Part shown: positions 35,490 to 43,961 of the stretch, one piece after another
How the letters are laid out: each line of letters starts with the position of its first letter
Numbering within the stretch: position 1 is the first letter of the stretch
Assembly (NCBI GenBank): GCA_946555465.1
Contig: CAMNST010000004.1
Location: 1-64,000 of the forward strand
DNA: 64,000 nucleotides
Origin: an uncultured Clostridia bacterium
GTDB lineage: Bacteria > Bacillota > Clostridia > Oscillospirales > Acutalibacteraceae
Reading direction: 5' to 3'
Translations under genes and position numbers: made by a program
Notes under the pieces: generated by a model
The model's input: only the letters and a program-made list of their open reading frames with translations
Database searches by the model: none
Told to the model about the DNA's origin: nothing

Positions 35490-35656
35490 CGCCAAGCAAA
35501 CTTTATAAGAACTCTTTAGGTGAAGTATGTTTTTTTATCTTCTGATAAAAACGCATGCTCTATTTAAGCATACCTTATCTAAGAGTTTGTTTAAGTTTGT
35601 TTGGCGACAGTTGGAGTTGTGCGTTTTTTATGCGTGGCTTCGGCTGCGCATTTTTT
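35490..35656 (+). ncRNA. Structured noncoding RNA or regulatory leader, rod-like hairpin plus terminator
   Basis: The transcript begins with a 14-bp helix, 35490-35503 (CGCCAAGCAAACTT) paired with 35593-35606, one G-U pair. Inside are a further 9-bp helix (AACTCTT-AG with CTAAGAGTT), an about 10-of-11-bp helix (GGTGAAGTATG with CATACCTTATC) and a hairpin TTTTTATC-TTCT-GATAAAAA. It ends at an intrinsic terminator with a UUCG loop (35630-35651) followed by T residues. The rod shape, own promoter and own terminator recall 6S RNA. Its position just before a small gene also fits a riboswitch or attenuator. I cannot match it to a named family. Confidence 0.55.
35630..35656 (+). terminator. UUCG-loop terminator at the end of the structured RNA
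   Basis: A 9-bp stem ATGCGTGGC / GCTGCGCAT around TTCG, then TTTTTATTTT. It lies 20 bp before the ATG of the 91-residue protein and so could control it. Confidence 0.8.
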
Positions 35657-35675
35657 ATTTTAAGGGGGTCATAAA

Positions 35676-35951
35676 ATGGCTGAAAAAACGTATTCGTATG
35701 ACATTGATGGAAAGGATCTGCATGAATTTTTCAAAATGCACAATCAACTGGATGACAGGCTGGAGATGCTGACCGATAAAGTGGAACTGCTGCATGTCCT
35801 GCAGGGGTGCTGTGTTGAACTGGAGGCGTATAACAATAAGAACTACAATCTGCTTTGCACGGCAATCGGCGAGGCACTCGATTATGCAGAAGAGCTGACC
35901 GAACTTTCCGGAAAATGCTATAAACATATGCAGAATATGCTGAAAAAATAA
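35676..35951 (+). CDS. 91-residue helical protein of unknown function
   Basis: A small protein with GGGGG before the ATG. It is hydrophilic and predicted helical throughout (residues 12-50 and 55-91), with two adjacent cysteines near residue 46 (LQGCCVEL) and one near 82. There is no signal, membrane helix or family I recognise. It follows directly on a terminator-ended structured RNA and carries its own terminator downstream, so its expression depends on readthrough of that terminator or on an unseen promoter. Codon use resembles the neighbours. Confidence 0.65.
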   Translation: MAEKTYSYDIDGKDLHEFFKMHNQLDDRLEMLTDKVELLHVLQGCCVELEAYNNKNYNLLCTAIGEALDYAEELTELSGKCYKHMQNMLKK

Positions 35952-35962
35952 TTAAATAAATC

Positions 35963-36000
35963 AAAAACAGTCCTTGTTGATGATACAAGGGCTGTTTTTT
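35963..36000 (+). terminator. Terminator of the 91-residue protein gene
   Basis: The stem AAAAACAG-T-CCTTG / CAAGG-G-CTGTTTTT with loop TTGATGATA, then T. The A run on the other side may also end rmuC on the minus strand. Confidence 0.8.
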
Positions 36001-36007
36001 GTTTGTA

Positions 36008-37219
36008 TTATTCTCCGTCTTCTATGCCGAGAATATCGTCTGATGCTCCGCTGTCGAGTGTTTCAACTTTTCTGAGATTTTTCTTGATAATGCTGTTTCT
36101 GTGGTCAGCCTCGTCAAGGACTTTTCCTGCCTCATCAACTTTTTTTCTTGCTTTTTCAAGCAGAACTGCAAATTTATCATACTGTGCTTTTGCTGCACCG
36201 AGAACTTTCCACACTTCGTTTGCTTTCTCGTTAATTGCCATTGTTCTGAATCCCATCGCAAGAGAATTGAGCAGTGCGGTAATGGTTGAGGGGCCTGCAA
36301 TCATAATGCCGTCTGCCTGCAGTTTTTCATACAGACCTGTGCGTGATGCGGTAATTTCGGCATAAAGCCCTTCTGTTGCAAGATACATAATGGCAAAAGG
36401 TGTTGTTTCGGGTTCGCTGATGTATTGTTTAATCAGTTTAGCCTCGTCCTTTATTCTTGTTTCAAGCGCTTTTTTTGCCTTTTCAACCGCTTCGGCATCT
36501 GCTATATCGGACGCGGCAGAAAGCCTTGCATAATCTTCCATAGGGAATTTAGAGTCGATTGGCAGATATGTAAATTCGCCGCTCTCCTGATTCGGTATTT
36601 TAACGGCAAATTCAACTCTTCCGTTATATTTCGGATTTGTCTGCACATTGGTTTCGTACATATTATGGGGAATCGTCTGGTCAAGAATATTGCCGAGTTG
36701 AACCTCTGCCCATGTTCCGCGGCTTTTAACGTTTGTAAGTACGCGGTTAAGACCTGTAACGCTTGTTGTTACCCCGGCAGAAAGTTCTTTCATTTCGCCA
36801 AGGCTTTTGTATACATTTGAAAGTTGTTCAGAAACGGTTTTAAATGAAGTATCAAGCCTTTTGCCGAGCGTTTCGGTAAGTTTCTCGTCTACGGTTCTGC
36901 GCATCTGCTCAAGTTTTTCTTCATTGCTTTTCTGCATTGCCGTGATTGCGTCACCAACCATTTTGGTTTGCTTGTCGGCATTTTCGTTAAGCGTTTCAAT
37001 CAGTTTTATCTGCTGCTCGTAGTTTTTGTTTGTCAGAGTATGCATCTGTGCCGATAATTTTTCAATTTTTTCATCGGTTGCCTTTGCATTTATATCCATT
37101 TTCTGATTCAGCAAAGCAGCGGAATTGTCGCTTTTCGGCTTTTTTGTAAGCAGTATTATAAGCATTATAATGATTATAACCGAAAGTGCAATAATAAAAT
37201 AAAGATAAATATTTGGCAT
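36008..37219 (-). CDS. rmuC: DNA recombination protein RmuC
   Basis: A 403-residue protein with one N-terminal membrane helix (residues 3-24), a coiled-coil region (about 30-150) and the RmuC nuclease-like domain (about 150-360). Conserved blocks are KSRGTWAEVQLGNIL, FAVKIPNQ, LPIDSKFPMEDY and TPFAIMYLATEGLYAE. RmuC is implicated in limiting DNA inversion events. AAGGATGTG precedes the ATG, with a promoter TTGTTA-N17-TAAAAT on the minus strand. Confidence 0.92.
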   Translation of the reverse strand: MPNIYLYFIIALSVIIIIMLIILLTKKPKSDNSAALLNQKMDINAKATDEKIEKLSAQMHTLTNKNYEQQIKLIETLNENADKQTKMVGDAITAMQKSNEEKLEQMRRTVDEKLTETLGKRLDTSFKTVSEQLSNVYKSLGEMKELSAGVTTSVTGLNRVLTNVKSRGTWAEVQLGNILDQTIPHNMYETNVQTNPKYNGRVEFAVKIPNQESGEFTYLPIDSKFPMEDYARLSAASDIADAEAVEKAKKALETRIKDEAKLIKQYISEPETTPFAIMYLATEGLYAEITASRTGLYEKLQADGIMIAGPSTITALLNSLAMGFRTMAINEKANEVWKVLGAAKAQYDKFAVLLEKARKKVDEAGKVLDEADHRNSIIKKNLRKVETLDSGASDDILGIEDGE

Positions 37220-37240
37220 TTTTTCACATCCTTTGCTATG

Positions 37241-37269
37241 ATTTTATCATATTTTTTTTGTTTTAACAA
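37241..37269 (-). promoter_or_regulatory. Promoter of rmuC
   Basis: Minus strand TTGTTA (37269-37264), 17-bp spacer and TAAAAT (37246-37241). Confidence 0.65.
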
Positions 37270-37314
37270 TATTAAATATTTTGCTGTGTCAAAATATGGA
37301 CATCAATTTTAGTG

Positions 37315-37343
37315 TTGCCTGTTGCACTTTATTGTGCTAAAAT
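37315..37343 (+). promoter_or_regulatory. Promoter of hisC
   Basis: TTGCCT (37315-37320), 17-bp spacer and TAAAAT (37338-37343). GCAC and GTGC flank the spacer centre as a small dyad. Confidence 0.6.
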
Positions 37344-37361
37344 ATCACTTAGGTGATAAGT

Positions 37362-38423
37362 ATGGAAAAATTATGGATGAAAAATTTAAGAAAAATAGAT
37401 CCTTATGTTCCCGGTGAGCAAAGCAAAAATAAAAATATTGTAAAAATAAATGCAAATGAAAATCCTTATCCTCCGTCTCCCGAAGTTGAGAAGGTTCTGA
37501 AAAATTTCAGCAGTAAAAATCTGCGTCTCTATCCCGATGCAAATGCTTTTTCATTAAAAAAAGCGATTGCGGATTATTATGGCGTTGAAGTGAAAAATGT
37601 TTTTCTCGGCAATGGTTCCGACGATGTTATTGCAGTGGCTTTTCAGGCGCTTTTTAACAGCGACCTTCCTGTTGTTTATCCCGATTTAACATATAGTTTT
37701 TACCCCGTATGGTGTTCTCTTTTTAATATTCCTTATAAAAATTATCCTGTCGGTGACGATTTCAGAATAAATGTTGAAGATTATAAAGAGCCGAACGGCG
37801 GTGTAATTATCCCAAACCCCAATGCGCCGACCTCGCTTGGTGAGGGACTTGATTTTGTTGAAAAACTGATGGAATATAACAGCGACAGTGTTGTAATCAT
37901 AGATGAGGCATATGTTGATTTCGGCGGTGTTTCCTCTGTGCCGCTCATAAAAAAGTATGAAAATCTGCTTATAACAAATACTTTTTCAAAATCGCGTTCT
38001 CTTGCCGGAATGCGAATCGGCTTTGCTATCGGCAGTGAAACCTTAATTTCTGTGTTAGAAGCGGTTAAAAATTCATATAATTCTTATACAGTGGATTCTG
38101 TTTCGATTGAAGCGGGCAAAGCAAGTATGCTTGATGACCGTTATTTTAAAGAAACCTGCAAAAAAATTATTGCAACAAGAGAAAGAGTTACTGCCGAAAT
38201 GCGCGAAATGGGTTTTAAAGTGCTTGACTCCTGTGCCAATTTCATTTTTGCAACAAAAGATGATATGTCAATGAAAGATATGTTTGAATATCTGAAAACA
38301 AAAGATGTTTATATTCGGTATTTTTCCGTGCCGAGAATTGAAAATTATGTAAGAATTTCAATCGGCAGCGATGACGAAATGGATATTTTCCTTAAAGAAC
38401 TGAAGGGGTATGTAAAAAAATGA
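37362..38423 (+). CDS. hisC: Histidinol-phosphate aminotransferase
   Basis: A 353-residue fold-type I PLP enzyme. Landmarks are NANENPYPPSP near residue 27, GNGSDDVIA near 85, PNPNAPTS near 150, the cofactor aspartate in VIIDEAYVDFG and the PLP lysine in TNTFSKSRSLAGMRIG near 210. It converts imidazole-acetol phosphate to histidinol phosphate and may also act on aromatic keto acids. It stands outside a his operon. The start is ATG 37362 behind AGGTGAT. Its stop overlaps the next gene. Confidence 0.9.
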   Translation: MEKLWMKNLRKIDPYVPGEQSKNKNIVKINANENPYPPSPEVEKVLKNFSSKNLRLYPDANAFSLKKAIADYYGVEVKNVFLGNGSDDVIAVAFQALFNSDLPVVYPDLTYSFYPVWCSLFNIPYKNYPVGDDFRINVEDYKEPNGGVIIPNPNAPTSLGEGLDFVEKLMEYNSDSVVIIDEAYVDFGGVSSVPLIKKYENLLITNTFSKSRSLAGMRIGFAIGSETLISVLEAVKNSYNSYTVDSVSIEAGKASMLDDRYFKETCKKIIATRERVTAEMREMGFKVLDSCANFIFATKDDMSMKDMFEYLKTKDVYIRYFSVPRIENYVRISIGSDDEMDIFLKELKGYVKK

Positions 38424-38860
38424 GTACATCAAAAAGACTTTCAATCGTATTTCTGGGTGCAATAAATCTTATGACGCTTGCCGCAGGCATTATTACGCAG
38501 TTAAAAATATTGCTTGGCAGGGATGTTACCTCCGTTATTCCGATTACAGCCGATTTAACGGTTAATCAGATTCTTATGCTTAATTTTATTGTTGTTATTT
38601 TTATAATGTGCCTGATAAGCATTATAACAGCCTATATTGCAACAGACGTTGCGTATTCCCCAAAAGAAATTATTTCAAACTGCCCGGGAATTACGCTGAT
38701 CATTCCGTTTGCGGTTCTTGCCGTGGGAATTTTTAATGCAATAAATGCTCCGATAGGGGCAGATAAAATCTGTATTGCTGTTTCGGTGATTCTTTATTTT
38801 TTGGTTAATGTTATAAATTTCGGCTGTCTGTTTACCATTAAATATGATTCGGAAGAATAA
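38420..38860 (+). CDS. Four-helix membrane protein of unknown function
   Basis: A 146-residue hydrophobic protein with four predicted membrane segments (about residues 9-28, 50-75, 88-110 and 118-142). It overlaps hisC by ATGA, so it is translated with it. No family recognised and no charged motif suggestive of a transporter. Confidence 0.65.
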   Translation: MSTSKRLSIVFLGAINLMTLAAGIITQLKILLGRDVTSVIPITADLTVNQILMLNFIVVIFIMCLISIITAYIATDVAYSPKEIISNCPGITLIIPFAVLAVGIFNAINAPIGADKICIAVSVILYFLVNVINFGCLFTIKYDSEE

Positions 38861-38878
38861 ATATAATATAACAAAAGA

Positions 38879-38915
38879 GAAGATACTTGATTAAAACCAA
38901 GTATCTTCCTTTTTA
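38879..38915. terminator. Terminator between hisC operon and the AraC gene
   Basis: An 11-bp stem GAAGATACTTG / CAAGTATCTTC with loop ATTAAAAC, followed on the plus strand by CTTTTTATTTT. The minus-strand side also shows T residues. Confidence 0.8.
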
Positions 38916-39662
38916 TTTTATCATTGCTGCGTATTCATAAGGTGTTATTCCGAATTCTTTTTTAAATGAGGAAATGAAATAGGACTGCGAGCAAAAACCG
39001 AGGGAATAGCATATTTTTCCGTTGTCAAAACCGTCAAAAATCATTGTTTTTGCTGCTTCAAGTTTTTGCCTTCTGATGTATGAACTCATATTTTCACCTG
39101 TTTCCTTTTTAAAAAGGTGAGAAATATAATCTGCCGAAACGCCGCAGTGTTTTGCAACCTGAGAAACAGATATTTTTCTGTTAAGATTTTGGTTAATGTA
39201 TATTACGGCTTTTCTTATATAGGGTGAATGCTTTGCCTTTTGGCTGCAACTTTTAACAAGGTTTGTAAGGCTGATAATTCTGCTTATCATATAACCTATT
39301 ATTTCATCGGGTGAATTCAGTTTATCAATCTGCTGTATAAATTTATCTGAAAACGTATATGCATCATTTTCATTAAGGCCGCCCTGTATGGCATATCTTG
39401 TGGCAAGTGTAATCATGCTTACTGCCATATATCTGTACTGCATTATATTTGTATCAGACATTCGACCGACAAAAATAGAATTATCTTTATAGTTTTTTGT
39501 TTCATCAATAAGTTTTTCAAGATTTCCTTCTTTAATGCAGGAAAATATTCTTATTTCGTCACGGTACGGTGTGTGATAAATTCCTTTTTCTCTGATTTCA
39601 AATTCAGAACTGCTTATTTCGTCGGGAAGTATTTTTATGCTTAAAAGTTCGTCAAAATTCAT
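38913..39662 (-). CDS. AraC-family transcriptional regulator
   Basis: A 249-residue regulator. The C-terminal 100 residues hold two helix-turn-helix units: ISVSQVAKHCGVSADYISHL and then CYSLGFCSQSYFISSFKKEF, with the family end GITPYEYA. The N-terminal part (about 1-140) is a sensing or dimer domain without a recognised cupin motif. Start at ATG 39662 behind GATGAGGTGA; the GTG above it is part of that site. Divergent from the GH3 gene, whose promoter region carries a matched inverted repeat, so it probably controls it. Confidence 0.87.
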   Translation of the reverse strand: MNFDELLSIKILPDEISSSEFEIREKGIYHTPYRDEIRIFSCIKEGNLEKLIDETKNYKDNSIFVGRMSDTNIMQYRYMAVSMITLATRYAIQGGLNENDAYTFSDKFIQQIDKLNSPDEIIGYMISRIISLTNLVKSCSQKAKHSPYIRKAVIYINQNLNRKISVSQVAKHCGVSADYISHLFKKETGENMSSYIRRQKLEAAKTMIFDGFDNGKICYSLGFCSQSYFISSFKKEFGITPYEYAAMIK

Positions 39663-39805
39663 ATCGGTCACCTCATCTTTAGATTATATTTATTTTTCCC
39701 TGTTGTCAATGCATATCAAAATCTCATCAAAGATTTTTAAAAGTTTATAGGAATTTTGATATTTTTATGCATATTTTTCCGTTATTATCATCCTGAGGTG
39801 ATGCT

Positions 39806-39862
39806 ATGGATAACGGCGAAACGCAGCAAAAAAATATTAAAGAAAATGATATTGATTTTTAA
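39806..39862 (+). other. 18-codon open frame in the AraC-GH3 gap
   Basis: It starts at ATG 39806, 4-6 bp behind a good site (GAGGTGAT), and encodes MDNGETQQKNIKENDIDF. It lies upstream of the GH3 promoter. It may be the remnant of a lost gene. Translation is possible, function unlikely. Confidence 0.3.
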
Positions 39863-39866
39863 GAAT

Positions 39867-39932
39867 AACAATTATTTTTGTTTCGTATTTTAAGTTGAAA
39901 TTTTATAGTTAAAGTACACAAAAATAATTGTT
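39867..39932 (+). promoter_or_regulatory. Spaced 14-bp inverted repeat, candidate AraC operator
   Basis: AACAATTATTTTTG (39867-39880) and CAAAAATAATTGTT (39919-39932) are perfect complements, 52 bp apart start to start, about five helical turns. The second arm reaches 2 bp into the GH3 -35. It is probably bound by the divergent AraC-type regulator. Confidence 0.6.
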
Positions 39933-39959
39933 GATATGGAAGAATTTTTATTGTATAAT
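39931..39959 (+). promoter_or_regulatory. Promoter of the GH3 glucosidase
   Basis: TTGATA (39931-39936), 17-bp spacer and TATAAT (39954-39959). Confidence 0.85.
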
Positions 39960-39995
39960 AGATATGTTAAATTTTTTGAGAGGAGTTAATTCTTT

Positions 39996-42455
39996 ATGAA
40001 ACACCCGGAAATTATTAAGAAAATGACTTTGGAACAAAAGGCTGCTTTTGTTTCAGGATTCGACTATTGGCATCTTGAGGAGGCACCCGAACTCGGTCTT
40101 CCTAAAATTATGATTACAGACGGACCTCACGGTCTTCGTAAGCAGAATGCCGATAAAAAAAGCAGCGATGGTATTGGTCTTGGCAATTCAGTGCCTGCAA
40201 CCTGTTTCCCTCCTGCATCAACATCTTCATGCTCATGGGATGAGGATTTGCTTAAAGCAGAGGGCGAGGCTCTCGGTGAGGAATGCTTAAAAGAGCAGGT
40301 TTCAACCATTCTCGGACCCGGTACAAACATCAAGCGTTCACCTGTCTGCGGACGTAACTTTGAATATTTCAGTGAGGACCCGTATCTTGCAGGCAAATGT
40401 TCTGCAAATCTTGTAAACGGTGTTCAGTCAAAGGGAGTCGGAACTTCTCTCAAACACTTTGCCTGTAACTCTCAGGAAGCATTTCGTATGGTTATAAATG
40501 AAGTAATCGACGAAAGAGCAATGCGTGAAATTTATCTTACCGCATTTGAAATTTGTGTAAAAGAGGCTCAGCCTTGGACAATAATGAATTCCTACAACAA
40601 AATTAACGGCGTTTATGCTTCTCAGAATGCACATCTGCAGGAAGAAATTCTCCGTGATGAATGGGGCTTTGAGGGCCTTGTTGTAACAGACTGGGGTGCA
40701 TCTGTTGACCGTATTCCGGGATTAAAAAACGGTACCGATCTTGAAATGCCTTCATCAGGAACACTGAATACAAAGAGAATTATTGCCGCAGTAAACAGCG
40801 GTGAACTGGATATGGAGACGCTTGACAAGAGAGTTGATAATGTAGTTGACCTTATTGTAAAATCTAAGCCTGCACTGGAAAAGAAACATACATTTGATGT
40901 TGAAAAGCATCATAAACTTGCACAGAAAGTTGCAGAAGGTTCTATGGTTCTTCTTAAGAATGAAGAAAAAATCCTTCCTCTTAAAGCAGGTCAGAAAGTT
41001 GCTGTTATCGGAGCAATGGCAAAAGAGCCTCGTTTTCAGGGTGCAGGTTCATCTGTTATCAATCCGACAAAACTTGACAATGCTTATGACGAACTTTCAA
41101 AACTCGGCGTTGATATGGTTTATGCTCAGGGTTATGAAAAGGGCAAAGATGAAATCAATGATACTCTTGTTAATGAAGCAGTAAATGCCGCAAAGGGTGC
41201 AGATGTTGCTGTACTGTTTGTTGGCCTTACAGAAGAATTTGAAGGCGAGGGCTACGACAGAGAGAATATCGAAATGCCGAACAGCCACAACAATCTTGTT
41301 TCAAAGGTTGCTGCTGCAAATGAAAATACGGTTGTTGTTCTTGCAGGCGGTTCTGTAATCAACCTTAAATGGATAAATGAAGTTAAGGCTCTTCTTAACT
41401 CAGGCCTCGGCGGTCAGGCAGGCGGTGCTGCTGTTGCAAATATTCTTACCGGTAAAGTAAACCCAAGCGGTAAAACTTCGGAAACATATCCGCTTTCATT
41501 TGATGCTAATCCTACTTACGGAAATTATCCCGGCGGCCCTGTAACAAGTGAACACAGAGAATCTGTTTATATCGGTTATCGTTATTATGACAAGGCTAAT
41601 AAAGAGGTTCTGTTCCCATTTGGTTATGGCCTTTCTTACACAACATTTGAATACAGCGATATTAAACTTTCATCTGATAATATTAAAGACACCGATACAG
41701 TAACAGTATCTTTCAAGATTAAGAATACAGGCGATGTTGACGGTGCCGAGATTGCACAGATATATGTTGCAGATAAAGAATCAACCATTTTCCGTCCTGT
41801 CAAGGAACTTCGCGGCTTTAAGAAAGTATTCCTTAAAGCAGGTGAAGAAAAAGAAGTTTCAGTTGAACTTTCAAAGAGAGCATTTGCTTTTTATAATGTT
41901 GAAATTAACGACTGGATGGTTGAAACAGGTGAATTTGATATCCTTGTTTGTGCATCAAGCCGCGATGTCAGACTTTCACAGACAATGACAGTTACTTCAA
42001 CAGTTGACGCTGCAATTCCTGATTACAGAGCGGCTGCCCCTGCATATTATACAGCAGATCTTGATGCAATGAAGGGTGATCAGTTTGCCGCTGTTTATGG
42101 TGCTGCACTTCCATCTTCCGAACCGGATACAACAAAGAAGATTGATATTTACTGCTGTCTTAATGACGCTCGTCATACAAAATGGGGCGGAAAGATTTGC
42201 CGCCTTATCGAAGGTATTATGTCAAAGATGGGCTCTGCAGAAAACGGTGACGGAAAAATGCTTGCAGCAATGGCTACACAGATTCCTGTTCGTAATTTCA
42301 TTGCAATGAGTATGGGTGTATTTTCACCTGAAATGGCAGACGGACTTCTTATGATGCTTAATGATGACGAATCTTCATTTGTAGGTTTCTCTAAGATTTT
42401 CTGGAGACTTGGCGGAGCATTAACAAGACTTCCTGCTCTCCTTAAATCTATCTAA
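39996..42455 (+). CDS. Glycoside hydrolase family 3, beta-glucosidase-like
   Basis: An 819-residue cytoplasmic enzyme (no signal peptide). The catalytic barrel holds GPGTNIKRSPVCGRNFEYFS, the KHFACN pair near residue 153 and the nucleophile Asp232 in VVTDWGAS. The middle alpha/beta sandwich runs from about 300 to 560 (QKVAVIGAMAKEPRFQGAGS), then a fibronectin-like domain to about 665. The last 150 residues are an extra helical tail seen in other gut GH3 enzymes and not characterised. GAGAGGAG precedes ATG. It cleaves beta-glucosides or similar, probably imported disaccharides. Confidence 0.93.
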   Translation: MKHPEIIKKMTLEQKAAFVSGFDYWHLEEAPELGLPKIMITDGPHGLRKQNADKKSSDGIGLGNSVPATCFPPASTSSCSWDEDLLKAEGEALGEECLKEQVSTILGPGTNIKRSPVCGRNFEYFSEDPYLAGKCSANLVNGVQSKGVGTSLKHFACNSQEAFRMVINEVIDERAMREIYLTAFEICVKEAQPWTIMNSYNKINGVYASQNAHLQEEILRDEWGFEGLVVTDWGASVDRIPGLKNGTDLEMPSSGTLNTKRIIAAVNSGELDMETLDKRVDNVVDLIVKSKPALEKKHTFDVEKHHKLAQKVAEGSMVLLKNEEKILPLKAGQKVAVIGAMAKEPRFQGAGSSVINPTKLDNAYDELSKLGVDMVYAQGYEKGKDEINDTLVNEAVNAAKGADVAVLFVGLTEEFEGEGYDRENIEMPNSHNNLVSKVAAANENTVVVLAGGSVINLKWINEVKALLNSGLGGQAGGAAVANILTGKVNPSGKTSETYPLSFDANPTYGNYPGGPVTSEHRESVYIGYRYYDKANKEVLFPFGYGLSYTTFEYSDIKLSSDNIKDTDTVTVSFKIKNTGDVDGAEIAQIYVADKESTIFRPVKELRGFKKVFLKAGEEKEVSVELSKRAFAFYNVEINDWMVETGEFDILVCASSRDVRLSQTMTVTSTVDAAIPDYRAAAPAYYTADLDAMKGDQFAAVYGAALPSSEPDTTKKIDIYCCLNDARHTKWGGKICRLIEGIMSKMGSAENGDGKMLAAMATQIPVRNFIAMSMGVFSPEMADGLLMMLNDDESSFVGFSKIFWRLGGALTRLPALLKSI

Positions 42456-42480
42456 CAGATTTTTCATTGAAGATAAAAAT

Positions 42481-42514
42481 AAAAACCGATTCCGATTATT
42501 CGGAGTCGGTTTCT
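42481..42514 (+). terminator. Terminator of the GH3 gene
   Basis: The stem AAACCGATTCCGA / TCGGAGTCGGTTT (one T-G pair) with loop TTAT, then CTT. Confidence 0.75.
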
Positions 42515-42570
42515 TATATATGGGCAATAAAACCATCTGATAAATTAAAATAAGGATTTGTCTTTATTCT

Positions 42571-43044
42571 TTATTCTTTATCTTCAGCAACAGGATATTT
42601 CAAATCTTCCTTTGTCCAGTTTTCAATTACTCTTAAAAATGATTTAGCCTCTTCCTTTGCCTGTGCAAGATTGTGGTCAAGGCAGTTGCCGCATTCTTTT
42701 GGTGACGCACCGGGAACAACACCCCAGTAATCTGCAATGAACTGAAATGCTTCGCGGATAAGGTTTATTGTATATCCGTCAGAAAGGCTGCGTGTAAGAA
42801 AATAAAAGCCTGTGCGGCATCCCATAGGACCAAAGTAAATTATGTTGTCGCCGAATTCAGTGTTGCGTACATATGTTGCAAAAAGATGCTCAATCGTATG
42901 CATAGCGGCGTTTGTCATAACAGGTTCCCTGTTCGGTTCACGCATGCGAATATCGTAGGTGGTTATATCTTCGTCAATTCTGCTGATATAAATACCTTTT
43001 GTTAAAATGTTGTGATCAATCTGGAAACTGGGTATTGTTTTCAT
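42571..43044 (-). CDS. luxS: S-ribosylhomocysteine lyase LuxS
   Basis: A 157-residue LuxS. The metal site is formed by HTIEH near residue 48-52 and the distal Cys-His in CGNCLDHNL near 120-128. The catalytic cysteine is in FGPMGCRTGFY. It cleaves S-ribosylhomocysteine to homocysteine and DPD, the AI-2 precursor. Its start overlaps the upstream phospholipase-like gene by 4 bp, so the two are translated together. Confidence 0.96.
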   Translation of the reverse strand: MKTIPSFQIDHNILTKGIYISRIDEDITTYDIRMREPNREPVMTNAAMHTIEHLFATYVRNTEFGDNIIYFGPMGCRTGFYFLTRSLSDGYTINLIREAFQFIADYWGVVPGASPKECGNCLDHNLAQAKEEAKSFLRVIENWTKEDLKYPVAEDKE

Positions 43045-43961
43045 TCTATTTCAACTCCTGTTAAAAATGATAAATTGTTTGTAAATGTTTTGCAGTTTTC
43101 ACCGCGTTGGAATGCACGAAGCATTGTTTCGGCATCTTTTTTTGAGAATTCAAAAAGTTCTTCAAAACTTTCATTTCTTTTGCCCTTTTTATAGGGAGAT
43201 TGCCATATTTTATTGTCTATATTAGCATATTTTTTTGCTTTTTCCAAGTCTCTTGGCCGCATCATAGCGGTAAATTTAAAATTTTTGCTGAAGGGTGCAA
43301 TCAATGTTTCAATAATTGTAAGAAAAACTCGTTTTACAGCGTACTTGTCCAGTGTAAGTCTTTGAATGTATTTCAAGTCTTTGAGTGCCGTTTGGACCTG
43401 ACGTGGGGTTATTTTTGTTCCTGTTACATTGCTGACAACGTATGACAGCAACTGCCCGATTTCACAAATAACATCATCACTGCAGCCAAGTGTTTCGGCA
43501 GTGTCAAATTTCTCGGGATTTTTAATACCCATTCTTTTATTCAACAGATAAGAGTCCATTGAAAATTCCACAAGATTATGTGCCGTGTGGGGATTCGTTA
43601 ATCTGTTTATCTCTACCATTTTATTTTCAAGAAAATAAACATATGGATGACAGTTTCTGTCAAGTGCATAGTGCAGTATGAATCCGTAAACATAGGAAAA
43701 AGCAATGCTTTTATTGCTTGATTTACTGCAGTATTTTCGCATATTTTCAAAGATATCGGAAGGTTTTGAACGATGCAAAAGAGAGCCTGATTTTCTGAGC
43801 GGTTTTCCTATCATCCATGGAAAAACTCTGTGAAAAAAGAAAATATCAGGTCCCTGTGCGCCAAAGAACAATGACTCTTCATTTATCTCAAAATCGGAAA
43901 TATCTTTGACAGTTGCAATCATTTCTTTTGCAAATATATAGTGGCTTGAAAAAGCGGGCAT
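43041..43961 (-). CDS. Zinc-dependent phospholipase C-like protein
   Basis: A 306-residue protein of the zinc-dependent PLC superfamily. It begins FSSHYIFAKEMI, with FFGAQGPDIFFFHR near residue 32 and LHYALDRNCHPYVYFLEN near 107, giving the expected His/Asp metal ligands. No signal peptide is present, so it is an intracellular member of the clostridial group with unknown substrate. It lies between rluA-like and luxS in a three-gene unit with 1-4 bp overlaps. Confidence 0.8.
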   Translation of the reverse strand: MPAFSSHYIFAKEMIATVKDISDFEINEESLFFGAQGPDIFFFHRVFPWMIGKPLRKSGSLLHRSKPSDIFENMRKYCSKSSNKSIAFSYVYGFILHYALDRNCHPYVYFLENKMVEINRLTNPHTAHNLVEFSMDSYLLNKRMGIKNPEKFDTAETLGCSDDVICEIGQLLSYVVSNVTGTKITPRQVQTALKDLKYIQRLTLDKYAVKRVFLTIIETLIAPFSKNFKFTAMMRPRDLEKAKKYANIDNKIWQSPYKKGKRNESFEELFEFSKKDAETMLRAFQRGENCKTFTNNLSFLTGVEIE

